Assembly (NCBI GenBank): GCA_003049485.1
Contig: PYST01000173.1
Location: forward strand, 1 to 64,000
From: Ophioceras dolichostomum
Taxonomy: Eukaryota; Ascomycota; Sordariomycetes; Magnaporthales; Ophioceraceae
Direction of reading: 5' to 3'
Length of the DNA stretch: 64,000 nucleotides
Part shown: piece by piece, positions 10,353 through 22,600 of the stretch
How the letters are laid out: each line of letters starts with the position of its first letter
Position numbering within the stretch: position 1 is the first letter of the stretch
Translations under genes and position numbers: made by a program
Notes under the pieces: generated by a model
The model's input: the letters and a program-made list of their open reading frames with translations, nothing else
Database searches by the model: none
What the model was told of the DNA's origin: nothing

Positions 10353-12779
10353 ATGGCAAGGACTTTGCTTCTCTGCTTCGTCCACGGCTTCAAGGTTCGC
10401 GTGTAATCCAAAGCATCAGGGTATATTTTTCAGGATACTGACACTCTCAAATATATGTGGGCAGGGGGACGACAACACATTCCAGAACTTCCCGCAGGTA
10501 TGCTCGCGGCTCTTCGTGGTAGCTGCTAGGGGTAGACATACTGACCTACAGCAACCGCCCAGGACCTCGAGGATGCGGTAACCAAGGAACTTCCCGAACA
10601 CAGGGTACAGTCGGTCGTATATCCAAAGTACGAGACGAAGGGCGAGCTCGCACAATGCACCGAGCAGTTCTTGGCATGGTGAGTGCCTTTTGGACCTCTC
10701 GCTTGCGAACCCCCCGCTTGAACGAGCGCCTAACTGACAACTGTTCGGCCTACCTATGCTAGGCTCAAAGAGCGAGTAATGGAGATAAGGAAAGCCAATA
10801 GCGGAAAGCCATGGCCACCGCAAGACCGCGATGTCGGTGTGATCCTCGTGGCGCACTCGATGGGGTGAGTTCCTAGTACCAACCTGCCATACCCAGACCC
10901 CCAGCTGATCATCACTTGCGAAGAGCTGCGGCGCTGACTTTCTCCCCCGTTGTGACAACGCAGAGGCTTCGTTGCATCCGACACGCTATTCTTAGCGCTT
11001 AACGAGCGACACAACGCGATCAAGAGCTTGGAAGACACTCGAGGAGACGACGGTGACTACAAAGGCGGGGAAGCAGCCAAGACACATCCGCCGCTCTTCC
11101 CCCTAATCCAGGGCATCATCGCCTTCGACACTCCGTACAACGGTCTCGCGCGCTCGATGTTCGTCTACGGCGCCTTCAGCAACTACAACAAAGTCAGCTC
11201 CGTCTTCAACGTCATGACGGCGCTCGCGGCCGCGCCCGCCGGCCTGTCTCGGCTGGCAGTTCGGAACGCCACCCGCAGGACGGTGACCAGGTCGACGGCC
11301 GCGGCAGCCGGTAGCGCAGCAGCAGCAGCCTCCGCCAACCCGGGCTGGAAGGCGTGGCAGCTCATCGCGGTCCGCACGGGCACGGTGGGCGCCATCGCGG
11401 CGGGCGGCGTGGCGGCGTACGTCCACCGCCGGCAGATCGCGGCGGGCCTGCGCACCGTGCGCGACCTGGACCGGGCTACGATCGCCGAGGGCTACCAGCG
11501 CAGCGTCGGTGCCCTGGGCCAGGGGCTCGCCTACGTCAACCGCGGCAACGTGGGGAAGTCGTACGCCTGGCTGGCGGACCACTTCACGTTCGTGGGCGCG
11601 CTGGTCAAGCCGCGCGAGCTGGAGCGCCGGCTGGCGCGTCTGTCGGCGCTGAAGGGCGTCGGCTTCTGCGACGTCTACGCCTCGCTCGGAGAGAACGGCT
11701 ACTGGAGCGGTGGGTACTTCGTGCCTGAGCGCACCTTCTGCGCCGTGCCGGAGGCGGCTGCTGGTAAGAACAAGGACAAGGATAAGGACAACTATAACCA
11801 CCCGGTAGCGTCGCTGTTCGAGCGCCGCGTCGTCGAGGGCGCCTCTGACGAAGTCGAGGCCCACATGTCCATGTTCAAGCCGGACAAGAATACGGAGTAC
11901 CCCGCGATGACGGCCCGCGCGGCGAAACTGGTCGCGGAGTGGTTCAACAGCGATGTAGAAGTGGTCGAAGACCTAAAGTTCGCGCCCGGTGGCGAAGCCG
12001 GTACGGCGGAGGCCGACGGTGTAGATGCCGAGGAGAATAAACTCCGGGCGACGGATGAGGGGGTCGAGATTGCGGATATGCCGAACGACGGCGCTGATGT
12101 TACGGAGTCCGCCATGACCTCGGCTCTTGCAACAGAGAGCAGCACTAAAGAAGTCGGGGGTGCCAGTGCTGCCGTCACAGAGGACGACAAAGCAGAAGGC
12201 ATGCTGCCGGACGAGTCGCCCATCGACATCGCCGCTGCTGCATCGCTGGTGCCGCTCCCTGAAGACATGGACCTCGAGAATGACGAGTCCGGGGAGGCGA
12301 AGGCCGGAACGACCGAGCAGGAGAAGCAGACTTATCTACGACACCTGTTCGGCATCGCAGAGCAGGCGGGCACAGGCTTGCGTTCCGCCACGGCAACATG
12401 GTCGTCGAAGCTCCCGGGGATGGAGCAGATCCCACGGCCTTCGATGTCCGCATTACCAGCCATGCCGGCTATACCTGCCATGCCCAGCATGCCGTCTCTG
12501 CCGAAGCCCAGCATGCCCACGTTTTCGATGTTCTCCAAGAAGAAGTCGTCGTCTCAGGCCAGCCAGGAACAGGAGAAGCCGTCCACGGATGAACCAGTTC
12601 CAGCTGGCAACTCTGCTAGCGCTCCTTCGGCCGCTCCTCCTGGTGTCACTGCCACTCCAACTGCCACTGCTGCCAGCAGTGACGCGCAGACAGGACAAGG
12701 TAGCCACGGGGAGGGGCCGACTTGGGCATCCGAGAGCGAGCCCATGAACATGACGGACGAGCAGCCCACAGCGACGTAA
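10353..12779 (+). CDS. DUF676/ROG1-like alpha/beta-hydrolase (lipase-like), four introns
   Basis: Join 10353..10394, 10465..10497, 10563..10678, 10763..10864, 10964..12779; 702 aa. All junctions have GT/AG ends and keep one frame. The start is a beta-strand-like MARTLLLCFVHGFKGDDNTF, the usual beginning of fungal DUF676 serine hydrolases. The nucleophile elbow is VAHSMGG, with its Ser in the catalytic position, followed by IAFDTPYNG, also typical. A hydrophobic Ala/Gly-rich stretch in the middle (coded about 11340-11440) could contact membranes. The C-terminal third is acidic, then Pro/Met-rich with repeated MPxMP units and a Ser/Thr/Ala tail, probably disordered. Family members are predicted lipases or thioesterases. 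The substrate is unknown. Confidence 0.88.
12450..12530 (+). repeat. Degenerate MPxxP-coding repeat inside the DUF676 gene
   Basis: A run of short units coding Pro-Ala-Met-Pro, Ile-Pro-Ala-Met-Pro, Pro-Ser-Met-Pro and similar, giving at least six Met-Pro steps. Frame-preserving and probably a disordered linker. Confidence 0.6.
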
Positions 12780-14065
12780 TTTCGATCGGTTCTCTGGATA
12801 ACTCTGGACACGGCTATGAAGGTGCCCGAATTGGTTGATCAAATTGGCAAAGATGGTAGTCTCCTCGTGGAGGAGTCCGCGGTTCGTGGATGACATCGAC
12901 GAGTTTGGAACGGCGCACAGCACTCAATTTGAATAGCTTCTGGTTTACTATTTTAAAACTCATTTCTGCATTGACATCGGCGTGTATAGCGTGGCAGTGG
13001 ATCAAGCTTTCTGGGCTGTGGTCTTGTCGAACATTGTCAGGGCTGGCCGGTCTTGGCGCTACCTGTAATTGGGGCCGCCAAAAGCGACGCCGTCGCCAAT
13101 GGCTTCTAAGGATGAAACGAAGGCCCCAATATTGCGATCTCCGGAATCGGTGAATCTCTCCTAGGTTGTTTTTGGCATCAAGTACCGACCATCGGCAGAA
13201 ATTGGCAATATTAAGCCCCAAATGGGGCGAAAATCCAGCTCCTGCCTTGCTTCTGAACACAGACAGACGAAGGGAAAAGGGGGCGGGCGGCGTGAAACCC
13301 ACAAACACGTCGATCATCTGACAGAAGGAAAGCCAGACGGGCGAGACAATCTTGACGTCGAGATTTTACGATCTGCACTACTGTAAAATCGCCCCCCAGA
13401 CCAACTCGAAAAACCAATCGGAGGGCTTAGAGGGGGTTCCATGGCTTTCATGGCGGTCCGACCAGCTCAACTGCCGATCGTCATTCAGTCGGCCCCAGGG
13501 CCGGCCCCTGACCTTCTCCACACTCTCGACAGATGAGCCCAACAGTCAACGGCCGCCACGCTCAACACCCAACACACGCTACCTGGCTCCCCAGTGTCAG
13601 GAGAGCCCTCGACTGGTCAGCGACTAAATTCGGCAACGATTTGCTGGTAAACGGCTCGACGGTGCGGATGTTGGTCTAAATGAGCCTTCCTCTCCTGTCA
13701 ACAGTAGTCCCATGTAGCCTCATGACGAGAGGTCGACAGACAGGCAGGAGAAGGGGCAAAGTGTAGGAAAGGGGGCTGAAAGTGAACATCTCTCTAAGAG
13801 CTAGTGAAGAGTGATGGCGGTCTCAATAACAACTTAAAAAGAGCTCTCGTCCACGATCAACGGACTCGAGATGCTCTCTCTGTCTTCATTCTCCTCTCCT
13901 AACCCCTCACCCAAGTCTTTCTTTTTCCCCCATCTTTCCACTACCCCTTCGCACCAAGTCGGTCGTTGTACTTGGCTGCATCCATTCGTTTTTGATACGC
14001 ATAGTCAAAATATACTCCTTTGCCTGAAAGAAGAGCTATAATAGTAGGAAGACACCGAAGACAAG
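12780..14065. other. Intergenic region and promoter of the GPI-anchored protein gene
   Basis: About 1.3 kb with no supported gene. From about 13875 to 13945 the plus strand is strongly pyrimidine-rich, a CT-rich leader that often marks highly expressed fungal genes, and it ends about 120 bases before the ATG at 14066. Confidence 0.55.
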
Positions 14066-16359
14066 ATGCTCTACTCAAGGCTCGCGCCGTTCGCGGCGAT
14101 GCTGGCCGGCCACCTGGCCCAGGCTTCCCCTCTCCAGCTCGTCAACACCCCTATCTCTGCCCGTTCCGACGCGGCCATGAAGGGCGACCTCGAGGCCAGG
14201 ACCAGCAAGCCTGCCTCGTGCAAGCTGGACAAGTCCTGGGAGGACCACACTCTCTTCCACGGGTAAGAGAAGAGAAGAGCCCAGAGAGCCCAACCAACCT
14301 CTCAGGAACCTCTTCCCAAACAGCCCCAAAGTCGCCAACAAAGACTGATAACCGAACCATGAAATACAAACAGTGTTGCCGGCGCCGAGGTCCACGCCGG
14401 TGTCGACGCCGCCATCCACGTCGGCCTCGCGATGCCCAAGGCGGCCATCTCCGGCTCCATCGACGTCCAGGTCACGGACAAGTTCCTGTCCGAGCCGACC
14501 ATCCGCGTCGACCTCGGCGGCGTCAAGGCCTACTTCGAGATCGACCTCGAGGCCAGCGCCGAGGTGTACGAGTCGGTCGAGCTCTGGTCGTCCGCCAAGC
14601 TCGACCTGAGCGTGCCCGGCCTCCTGGACGTCGAGATCGCCGCCGCCTTCGCCCTCGACCTCATGGTCGGCGTGTCCGCTGCCGTCGACGTCTCTGCTGG
14701 ATTCTATGTCAACTTCCCCGAGAGTGCTTTCGTTGAGATCAGTGTGCTCACTAAGGAGATCGTCAGGCACTCGCTGTAAGTTTTGCTTTTTATTCCGATC
14801 CCATCACCACTCACGCCTTGATCATCGATCTGCGGCCATTCACTCACACTCCATTTCTTCTTCTTCTCTACAGTGAGGGTCTCAAAGGCCAACCCCTCGA
14901 CATCTCCGTCGGTGCCGAGGTCGACCTGAGCGCCGCCGTCGACCTCAGCCTCGGCCTCCGTCTGCGTGCCGCCGTTGGCGTTGGTGCCGAGATCGGCCTG
15001 CTCGGCCTCGACATCGGCGCCGGTGCCGACGTGGGCATCTGGATCAGCCTCTTCAGCTACACCACCACGCTCGTCAAGACCGACAGCTGCGCCGTCAGCA
15101 TCAAGGAGGCGTTCGCCCTGACCGTAGGTATTGCCGTCGAGCTCGACGTCTCGATCGACTGCGTCGCCGCGCTTGAGATTGCCCCGGCCGCTATCGTCAC
15201 TATCTCCACTGCCGCCGTCGAGACCTTCTGCCTGCCCAACACAGGCAAAGATAAGGGTAAAGGCAAGGGCAAGGGCAAGGGCAAGGGCAAGGGCAAGTCG
15301 AAGCCCGGCAGCAGCGGCCACGGCTCCCACCCCAGCCACGGCGGCTCTAGCTCTCCGAGCATGATCAGCTCCACCGACTCTTCCGACGCGTCCTCCACCG
15401 CGCCCGTCAGCCACGCCAGCTCTGCCCCTGCCGACAACACCTACACGTCCGCCCCAGATGGCCATGCCACGTCTGCCACTGACGCCGTCGACACTTCCGC
15501 TACCGATGCCGCGTCCGCGTCGTCTCCCGCCTCAGGTTCGGGCAGCCACACCACCTCTGCCACCGACGCTGCCGCCACGTCAGCCGCTGCCTCGGGCTCG
15601 GGCTCGGGCACGTCAGCTCCCGCATCAGGCTCAGGCAGCCACGCCACCTCCGCCACCAACGCCGCCTCCACCACCGGCAGCCAAGGCAGCACAATCACAT
15701 CCGCTCCCTCTGGTTCCGGCTCCGGCTCCTCCGGCTCCGGCTCCGACGCAGGCATGGTGACCTCAACAGTCTACACAACGCAAACCTACACCATCACGTC
15801 CTGCCTCGCAAAGGTGCACAACTGCCCCGCCTCGCACACCCAAAAGATCGTCACCTCGACCGTGATCGCCACCACGACCGTCTGCCCCGCAACCATGAAG
15901 ACCTCGTCGTCGGCCTGGAACGGCTACACCACCCTCACAGCGACCGCCACCGCGATCGAGACCTGCTCGGTCCCCGAGCCGACGGCCCAGACCACAATCA
16001 CGCTGACGACCTGCTCCGAGCCCATCACCTCGACCTTCACCCCCGCGCCCGACTGCCCCACCGGCCCCGCGACCGTCACCTACGAGGACAGCACGACCGT
16101 GTGCCCCAACACCGCCGCTAGCACGGGCGCCTGGTCCGCCGGCCCGACCGGCGGTGCTGCTCCTTACCCCACCAGTGGAAGCGGCAGCATGCCGAGCGGC
16201 GCGGCCCAGCCTACTAAGGGGGGCGCCGGTGCCGCCTCGCCGTCAGGTGTCGCGCCGGCGCCGTGCTCGACCTGCGGGCCGATGACTGCTGGTGTTAGCC
16301 GCGTCGCTGTCGGTAGTCTGGCTGTTGTGGTTATGCCGCTGCTGGCTCTGTTCCTGTAG
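14066..16359 (+). CDS. Large secreted GPI-anchored cell-wall/surface protein, two introns
   Basis: Join 14066..14262, 14374..14775, 14874..16359; 694 aa. Residues 1-20 form a signal peptide ending near HLAQA. An N-terminal module of about 300 aa follows, built of alternating acidic and hydrophobic short strands (DLSAAVDLSL, GVGAEIGLLGLDIGAGADVG); it looks beta-rich or amphipathic and I do not recognise it. It ends in a few Cys and a Gly-Lys run. Then comes a long Ser/Thr/Gly/Ala-rich region, probably O-glycosylated. After it a Cys-containing segment has repeated VxTTTVCP and TxTxTSC phrases, typical of fungal adhesin-like stalks. The C-terminus is a small-residue omega site plus a hydrophobic tail ending LLALFL, as in GPI anchoring. 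Likely at the plasma membrane or wall. Confidence 0.85.
15244..15303 (+). repeat. Gly-Lys coding hexanucleotide repeat
   Basis: About eight near-perfect copies of the hexamer GGCAAG code alternating Gly-Lys in the GPI-anchored protein, between its folded N-terminal module and the Ser/Thr-rich stalk. The strongly basic patch could bind acidic polysaccharide or DNA (inference). Confidence 0.75.
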
Positions 16360-17416
16360 GCGGTATCGGCGTGTCAAGCTAGGAAGGTACTATACCAACC
16401 GTACCGTAGCCATCTCGGTGTTGTGGACACTATTGAGTACCTGAGGTAGGCGTCTTGCCATGGGGAACACTTTTTTCTTTCTCTTTTGTCTCTCTCTCCT
16501 CCCGATCTTCGTGGACCACTTCCGGTTCTGGGACTTGTTGATCAGTCGGTCGGTAGCTCCGTTGGAAATCATGAGGCAACGGTCTTTTCTTTTGTCCCCT
16601 TAATTCCCTTCTAATCTCTAATTAGGCAATGGAGGAGGCTGTGGATGAAAATCGTGTTCCACAGTGATGCGTCTGTGCTGTGCCTCGCCGTGCTTTGTCA
16701 GTCAAGTAGAGGAGAAGCAATGATTCCTTTGCTGTTGGTGACTCACCGGTGGACTGTTGACTGCTACTTCGATTGAGTAGATCTGAGAGAGGATCTCGAT
16801 GTTCAAGTGTTGACTGCTGCCATGTCGATCACGAAGAGTCAGGCAGAGAAGGCAGGCATCGTGCTAGCAACCAAGCAAGCCCTCGCGGCTGGTGTAAAAT
16901 CTGTGGTGAATTCAGCGAGACGCCAGGTCATCGCAAGCTGTGCCGCGAGGATATCTCGACGGAGTGGATTCCCAAAGAAAAAAAAGAGAACGCAGTGACA
17001 ACGCCGGTCGACGAATGTCGTCCTTCCGTGTGTCCCACCCTCCTCCAAAGAGTCGTTGCTTGCCAGTTTTCTCTAGCCCCCCGGAAAAAATGCTCTGGTC
17101 TGGCCTCAAGCCGATGATACCCCCTTCCAAACAAACAACCCACCAGAAGCTCAGCTCTAACAAATGCAGTGTTTGTTACCAGCCACTCACTAGTAGATGA
17201 AAGCTTTAACTCGCCCCTCCACAAAGCCTGCATGATATGGCCAGGTAGCCTGATCTGATCTGATCTTCCAGAATTTCCACTCCGTCAGATTCTCACCTAT
17301 CTATCAGAGTCGTAGTTGTCGTCTCTGCGTCGTAGCAGTCGCTATGACAACGACTACAGGAGCTTGAGGACACCCGGTGGTCTCGGCTCCCAGACCTCCT
17401 CCGGCCATCCAGGTCC
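16360..17416. other. Intergenic region between convergent genes
   Basis: About 1.06 kb holding the 3' ends of the GPI protein gene (plus) and the GLTP gene (minus). Short frames here show no recognisable domains. No RNA gene seen. Confidence 0.55.
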
Positions 17417-18575
17417 CTACCACTGTGCTTCTGGCCGTGACTGGAAATCTTTGAGGAGGCCGACGACCTTGTCCATGGCCTCGAGATAAGCGCCGAGCTC
17501 GGTCTTCACCTTCTCCTGGTCGGATCCGACCTTCTCGTAAAACGTCTTGCGGTAAGGCACCGCGCTCATGGCGGCGCTGAAGATGGGCTTGACCAGGAAG
17601 CTGTGGTGAGGCTTCAGCGTTACCGTGTAGGCCGCCCGGAACGAGTCGGCGAGCTCGACAGTCGGCTCGGCGAGGTTCTTGCTCAGCGCGATGCAAGTGA
17701 ACTCCAGGGCCCTGGTTGATAGCAAGGAAAGGAAGAAAGAAAGGAAGACGCAGGTTAGCCTTCTATCTGAACAAGTGGATGGATGGATGTAGGTTTGGCT
17801 GGTGGGTATGCCCAATTGTCTCTTGATCCTGGCTCCTCCTCGCTCTTGCCATTTCGAGTGGTCTCTCCCGCCCAAGTCGAGGAAGGTGGGGGCGGGGTTG
17901 TCAATAACGGCCTTGTCGACTTACCGAACCAGCCAGAGCAGGCCCTCCGTCGCGGTGTGCTTCTTGATCTTGAGCTCGTTGAGAACGAGCTCCTGGACGG
18001 TCATCGACTCGCCGGGGGCAGCCAGCTGGCGGTCGCGGATTTTCTGTTTTGACGGCAGGAGGAGAAGTCGAGTTAACAATTGTTCGTGGAGTGGGAGTAG
18101 AAATCCGAGCGAAGCGGGGAGAAAGGCGGCAACGTCGGCAGGAGGGTACAGTTACAATAGACCAGATGGGCATTTTGGATTGATGGCGGCAAAGAGAGGG
18201 GAATTGATGGTACGGACCTTGACGTTGCCGAGAATGTCGTTCTTTACGGGCGTGAAAGCCACCGAGCCCAGCAAATCTACAATCGCCAGCCGTGCCGCGT
18301 GTTAGTGACAATTGGGTAGACACGTAGGCCATCTAGAGTGCCTGGAGTGAATGGAGAGCAGAGTTTTGTAGGTGGAAGGAGAATAGTAGCTAGGCAAAGA
18401 CCACAGGAGGATAGATAGCAACCGTACCGAACATCGTCGTCAGGGACTCAGCAGCCTCAAGGAACTCGGTGGTAGAGATTGCGTTGTCCTTTTCCTCGTC
18501 GATGGGGACGTCCACGAAGGAGCGCCTCATCGTGTCGACGAAGGTACCGCCAGCAGGGATCACGACGGCAGCCAT
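17417..18575 (-). CDS. het-c2: Glycolipid transfer protein, HET-C2 orthologue
   Basis: Exons 18575..18428, 18276..18218, 18043..17925, 17711..17417; 206 aa, matching the family's usual length. The start (IPAGGTF), ISTTEFLEAAESL, SHTATEGLLWLVR-like and LKPHHSFLVKPIFSAAMSA segments are very close to Podospora anserina HET-C2. Glycolipid-headgroup residues are in place: Asp63, Asn67 and Lys70 in NDILGNVKK, Trp106 in GLLWLVR and His144 in KPHHSF. GLTP-fold proteins move glycosphingolipids between membranes. In Podospora, HET-C2 alleles are recognised by NWD-type STAND receptors (HET-D, HET-E) and trigger vegetative incompatibility. The gene looks intact. No NWD partner with WD repeats is adjacent in this window. 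Confidence 0.95.
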
Positions 18576-19613
18576 TGTGTCTTGATGCTGTTCTGACCTT
18601 CTCTTCGAAGATTGGTGGGAAGTCTGGTGGATGAAGCCGTTGTGAATTGGAGAGAGAGAGACGGCTGGGGAGAGAGTTGTGGCCGTGGGTATTGTATTAG
18701 TCGAGAAGTCGGGAGCGGTCAAGGAAGGAATGTTATACGATATGTCGTTGTTGTGGAAGGCGCAGGTGGTGGTCTGGTCTGAAATGGAAACCGCGGTCAA
18801 GTCAATTGTCCACGTAAGGTCAATGGTGGGCTGTGAATGAGGGGTTGAGAGAGCTTCAGTGGAGCTTCATGCATTATCGACCTGTCAACCCTCGCCCCAT
18901 GTGAGGCAAGAGCCAAGGAACACCCCTGAAATCTGGTCAAATGTCCCTCTCATCTCATGACAAGTCACGTGATATTCATCTCACGAAGCAGTTACTGGCC
19001 CCTAAAGACTTCAAGTTTCTCAAAGAGGCTATCGTGGACAGGCAGGCGTATGGAGACTGCAGAGAGATGGTATTGATGGTATAGACTTTTTTGATACCTA
19101 GACATATACGGGCCATTGTGGAAGGCCAGTCCGAGATCCCCGTTGCTGAGAAGTACAAGCAAGCCATGGCAAGATTGGATCGCCATCCATCCATATGCCG
19201 AGCAAATCGAGAAGACTGTTTTGGGAGGTTCATCGCTCTTCCCACTAAAGACAAGATAACACCTTTGCTCCAAGCTAAAAATCGTTGGAAGGACCAAATT
19301 ACCCGTGGATAGAGATAAAAAAAAAAGGCGGAAAGGGGAATGAGGAAAGAAAACCGCCAGGAACGGAGGAAAGAGAATTGTTGGGAACAGGGCCACCTTC
19401 AGATTAGGTATTAAGTGCATTAACGTTGTAAGGGAAAGATAAAGGAGCTGAAGAAGCCAATCGAGGGATGAAAAGAGAAGCAGGCGGAAGAAAAGCTGGA
19501 GGGAAAAGAGAGAAACGGAAAGTACATGATGAGAAAAGGGATGAAGAGAGCTTGGAAATTCGAATGGAAGGAAAGACGACGGGCATTGAAGAGAAAGAAG
19601 AAAGAAGAAACGG
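18576..19613. other. Intergenic region with a long purine-rich tract
   Basis: Left part: promoter of the GLTP gene. From about 19310 to 19610 the plus strand is dominated by A and G. This lies just beyond the stop codon of the minus-strand Hsp70-like gene, so its transcript's 3' UTR would be U/C-rich. No supported coding region. Confidence 0.55.
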
Positions 19614-22600
19614 TCAACCCCTTCCCGTTGCGGGACCGAAGTCTCCCCTGGGCCTCTTCGGCGCGGGGAGGTCAAAAGGATACATAGGAGGGCCCGGCTG
19701 CTGGTAGAGCGTTCCGCCCGGGGTCCTCGGCGGAGGCACGAGGTAGTTCCGCGGCGGCGGGGCCGACGTGGCCGACGTGGCCGAAGGATCTCGGGGGGTT
19801 CCATGGGGCAAAGGTGCCGCCGGACGTTTCAGCGTCTGTGGATGTGGCTGGTTCTGGGTCTGTGTCGGTCTACGGAAGGTGGTTCCGTTCGCGGTGGTGG
19901 GTGTTGACACTGACACTGGCACTGCTGGGTACATGTGCTGTCGAGATCCTGAAGAAGAAGCTGGAGCGCCGTTGCCGTACGAGGGTTCCCGGCTGTCGCT
20001 CCCCGGGCGGCCCCTCGGACCGGCCCCGAGCGATGAAGCCACCGCGGCGGAGGAGGCGACGTGCGACGCTGCTTGGGAGGGCCTGGGAGCAGCAGAGGCC
20101 AGTCCAAAGCCGGGAGGCGGCGGTAGCGGCAGCGGCGTGTAGGGGGCGGGCCGTCGAAGACCCTGTGGCAGCTGCAGCGGAGAGTCGAGAGCGGGCCGTC
20201 GAAGACCCTGTAGTGGCTGCAGCGGGCTGCTCGAGCCGGCGGTGGCGTAGCGGGCCGATGACGACGATGGTACTTGCCCTGTAGCAGGAGCTGGCGCACT
20301 GAGATCTGGCGAGCGCACGAGGGATCTGTTCACGGTGGCACGCGGCGTCCCGCTGAGATCTGGCGAGCGCACGCTAGATCCGTTCACGGCGGCACGTGGC
20401 GTCCCGCTGCCCTCTGGCCTCCCTGACACTGATCTTGCAATCGTGGGGCTCCCTGACACTGATCTTGCAATCGTGGGGCTCCCAGAGCTGGAGCTCGCGT
20501 CCCGGCGAGAGTTTGCGGCGGGAACGACGGTGGCACGCGGCGGCGTCTCGCTGCACTCTGTTCTCCCCGGCACCGATCTTGCAGTCGTGGGGCTCCCAGC
20601 ACTGGAGCTCGCGTCCCAGTGAGAGTTTGTGGCGGGAACGCCCGCGTCCGGCCTCGCCGGGGCGGCCTGGGCGGCCTGGGCGGCACCGGCCGACTGGCTA
20701 CTACCTTGTGTCCTCCGCGGCGCCTCCTTTAGATCGGGGCGCTTTCTAGCGCTCGCTGCCGTGGCGGCCTCTCGAGACCGAGCGGCATTCCTCCGTTCCT
20801 TCTCAAGTTTCTTCTTCTTAGACTCGTCGACGACGACCGTGCCGCTACCAGCGATGATGCATAGAGGGTAGTGGAGTGTTGTGCGCTCGGGTTTCGAAGG
20901 GTCGTCGTTAGGCGTGAATACGATCTTGAGATGCAGTTCCTCCGAGTTGGAATCGTACTGCAAGCTAACCCGGTACTTGCCGTCGAGTCGCCTGGTGTTT
21001 TCTTCATCCACGTCGAAGAGATCGTAGCAGTTCCTGAACTCGAGTGGTGGGGGACGTTCTCCCACGCGCGGTCTCAAGCCGTACAGCGGATCGCAGACGA
21101 TTCGCAAGCCGAATACAGCAGTGATCCTTGGCCTGCCCCTCTTCCGCTTTCTCGCAGGGCCCTGCGCCTCGCCGGACAAGCAGTCACCGGGAATGCATTC
21201 CACAAATACTGAATCCGAGTTCTGTCTCCGTGTACCAGGATATCGCGCAAGAGGGCGCATACAGGCAAGCATTAGTGAGCTGCAATGTTCGCATATGATA
21301 CGTGGAAATGGTAGGGATTGTCGTCTTACATAACTGGTGAGGAAGTGGACCGTCTCTGATGGATCGATATACGGCTTCCCTCCAGGTTCCTGCAGCTCAA
21401 CCATCGCTAGCGTCTGCAAGCCGAAGGCTGCTCCCCTTCTGTAGAAATCTTCCATCGTGAGCACTCGGCCGATGGCGTAGGCCGCGCCTAGGTCAATCAT
21501 GCGACGGCTGCCAAAAGTTCGTGCCGTGTGAGCGAGGCGTCCTGGGTAGAATTGACTTTCCTTGGTCGTTTGCGTCGCGTCATGAAAGACGGAGCGAAAG
21601 GCAGAGTGGAGAAAACTACCCTTAGATAGGTAGGTAGGGAGGTAGGTAGGAGAGAGAGATAGGAGTAGGTTTGGGTGAGGCTTACCGCTCTATCTCAAGA
21701 TCTTCGTCGAAGAGCAATGGGATGTCTCGACCGACGACGTTGGGGTTTTTGTCCTTGGCCGCCTTGACCATGCCCTTGAGGAGCTCACGAAGATACTTGT
21801 TCCTGCTGCTGCCTCCGGAGATGAATATGACAAAGTCCGAGCCCCAGCGTTCAACTGTCTCCTGCAGTTGGATTTCGGTCATTTCGAGGGCCGGCTTGAA
21901 CGTTGCGTCGAAGCAGGCCTTGAGTTCCGTCGAGGTCAGTTTGATCTCGCAGTTGGTCTCTTTGGGCCGCAGCGTCTGGTGGTCTTTTCCAGGGTCCAGG
22001 AATTGTTTTTCCTCGTTTATGTAATTGAGGAAATGTCCATAATCGCGCCGACGCTCTGCTGCGGGCAGTTGCCGGTTCCGGCCGAGGTGATCCTCGATTC
22101 GAGCGCCGATTTTGAGCGTCAGAAGCTCGCTGCCGCCAAGAGACCCTGTGTAGCAACCAACCGGCATTGCCACACGTTAGTATCGTTCGTTTCCCACGCA
22201 AAATCTAGCGCCTAGGGGCCGAGGCAGCAGAGAAGGCGGCCGTGGACTGTCACGTTCGCTCTGTCTTACCAAAGCTTCCTAGGTCGATGAACATAGGGCT
22301 CTGATCCTTCGATGAGCCGGAGGCATCCGGGGGTGGCCGATACACTTCTGCGCGAAGCCCGTTCTACCGAGTGTATCAAAGTGGCGTGGACGGTTAGCAA
22401 CCCACCGGGCTCAAGGCTGCCGATGCGGCGTGGCCAATACTGGTCACACGGGCCGTACGGGTCGGCCATCCGTCCTCGCGGACGGCGCCACGCATAAGGT
22501 GCGGGCTAAAGGGTCGCGGAGGTGGGTCTTACCATGGCCATGCCTCCAAAGTCGAAAGCGAGGACGTGCTTCAACTTGCCCACCTTTTCTTCGAACTGCT

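Noticed and set aside
16807..16998. Small basic open frame ending in a Lys/Arg cluster
   Set aside because: Overlaps other frames on both strands, no homology recognised and no promoter evidence.
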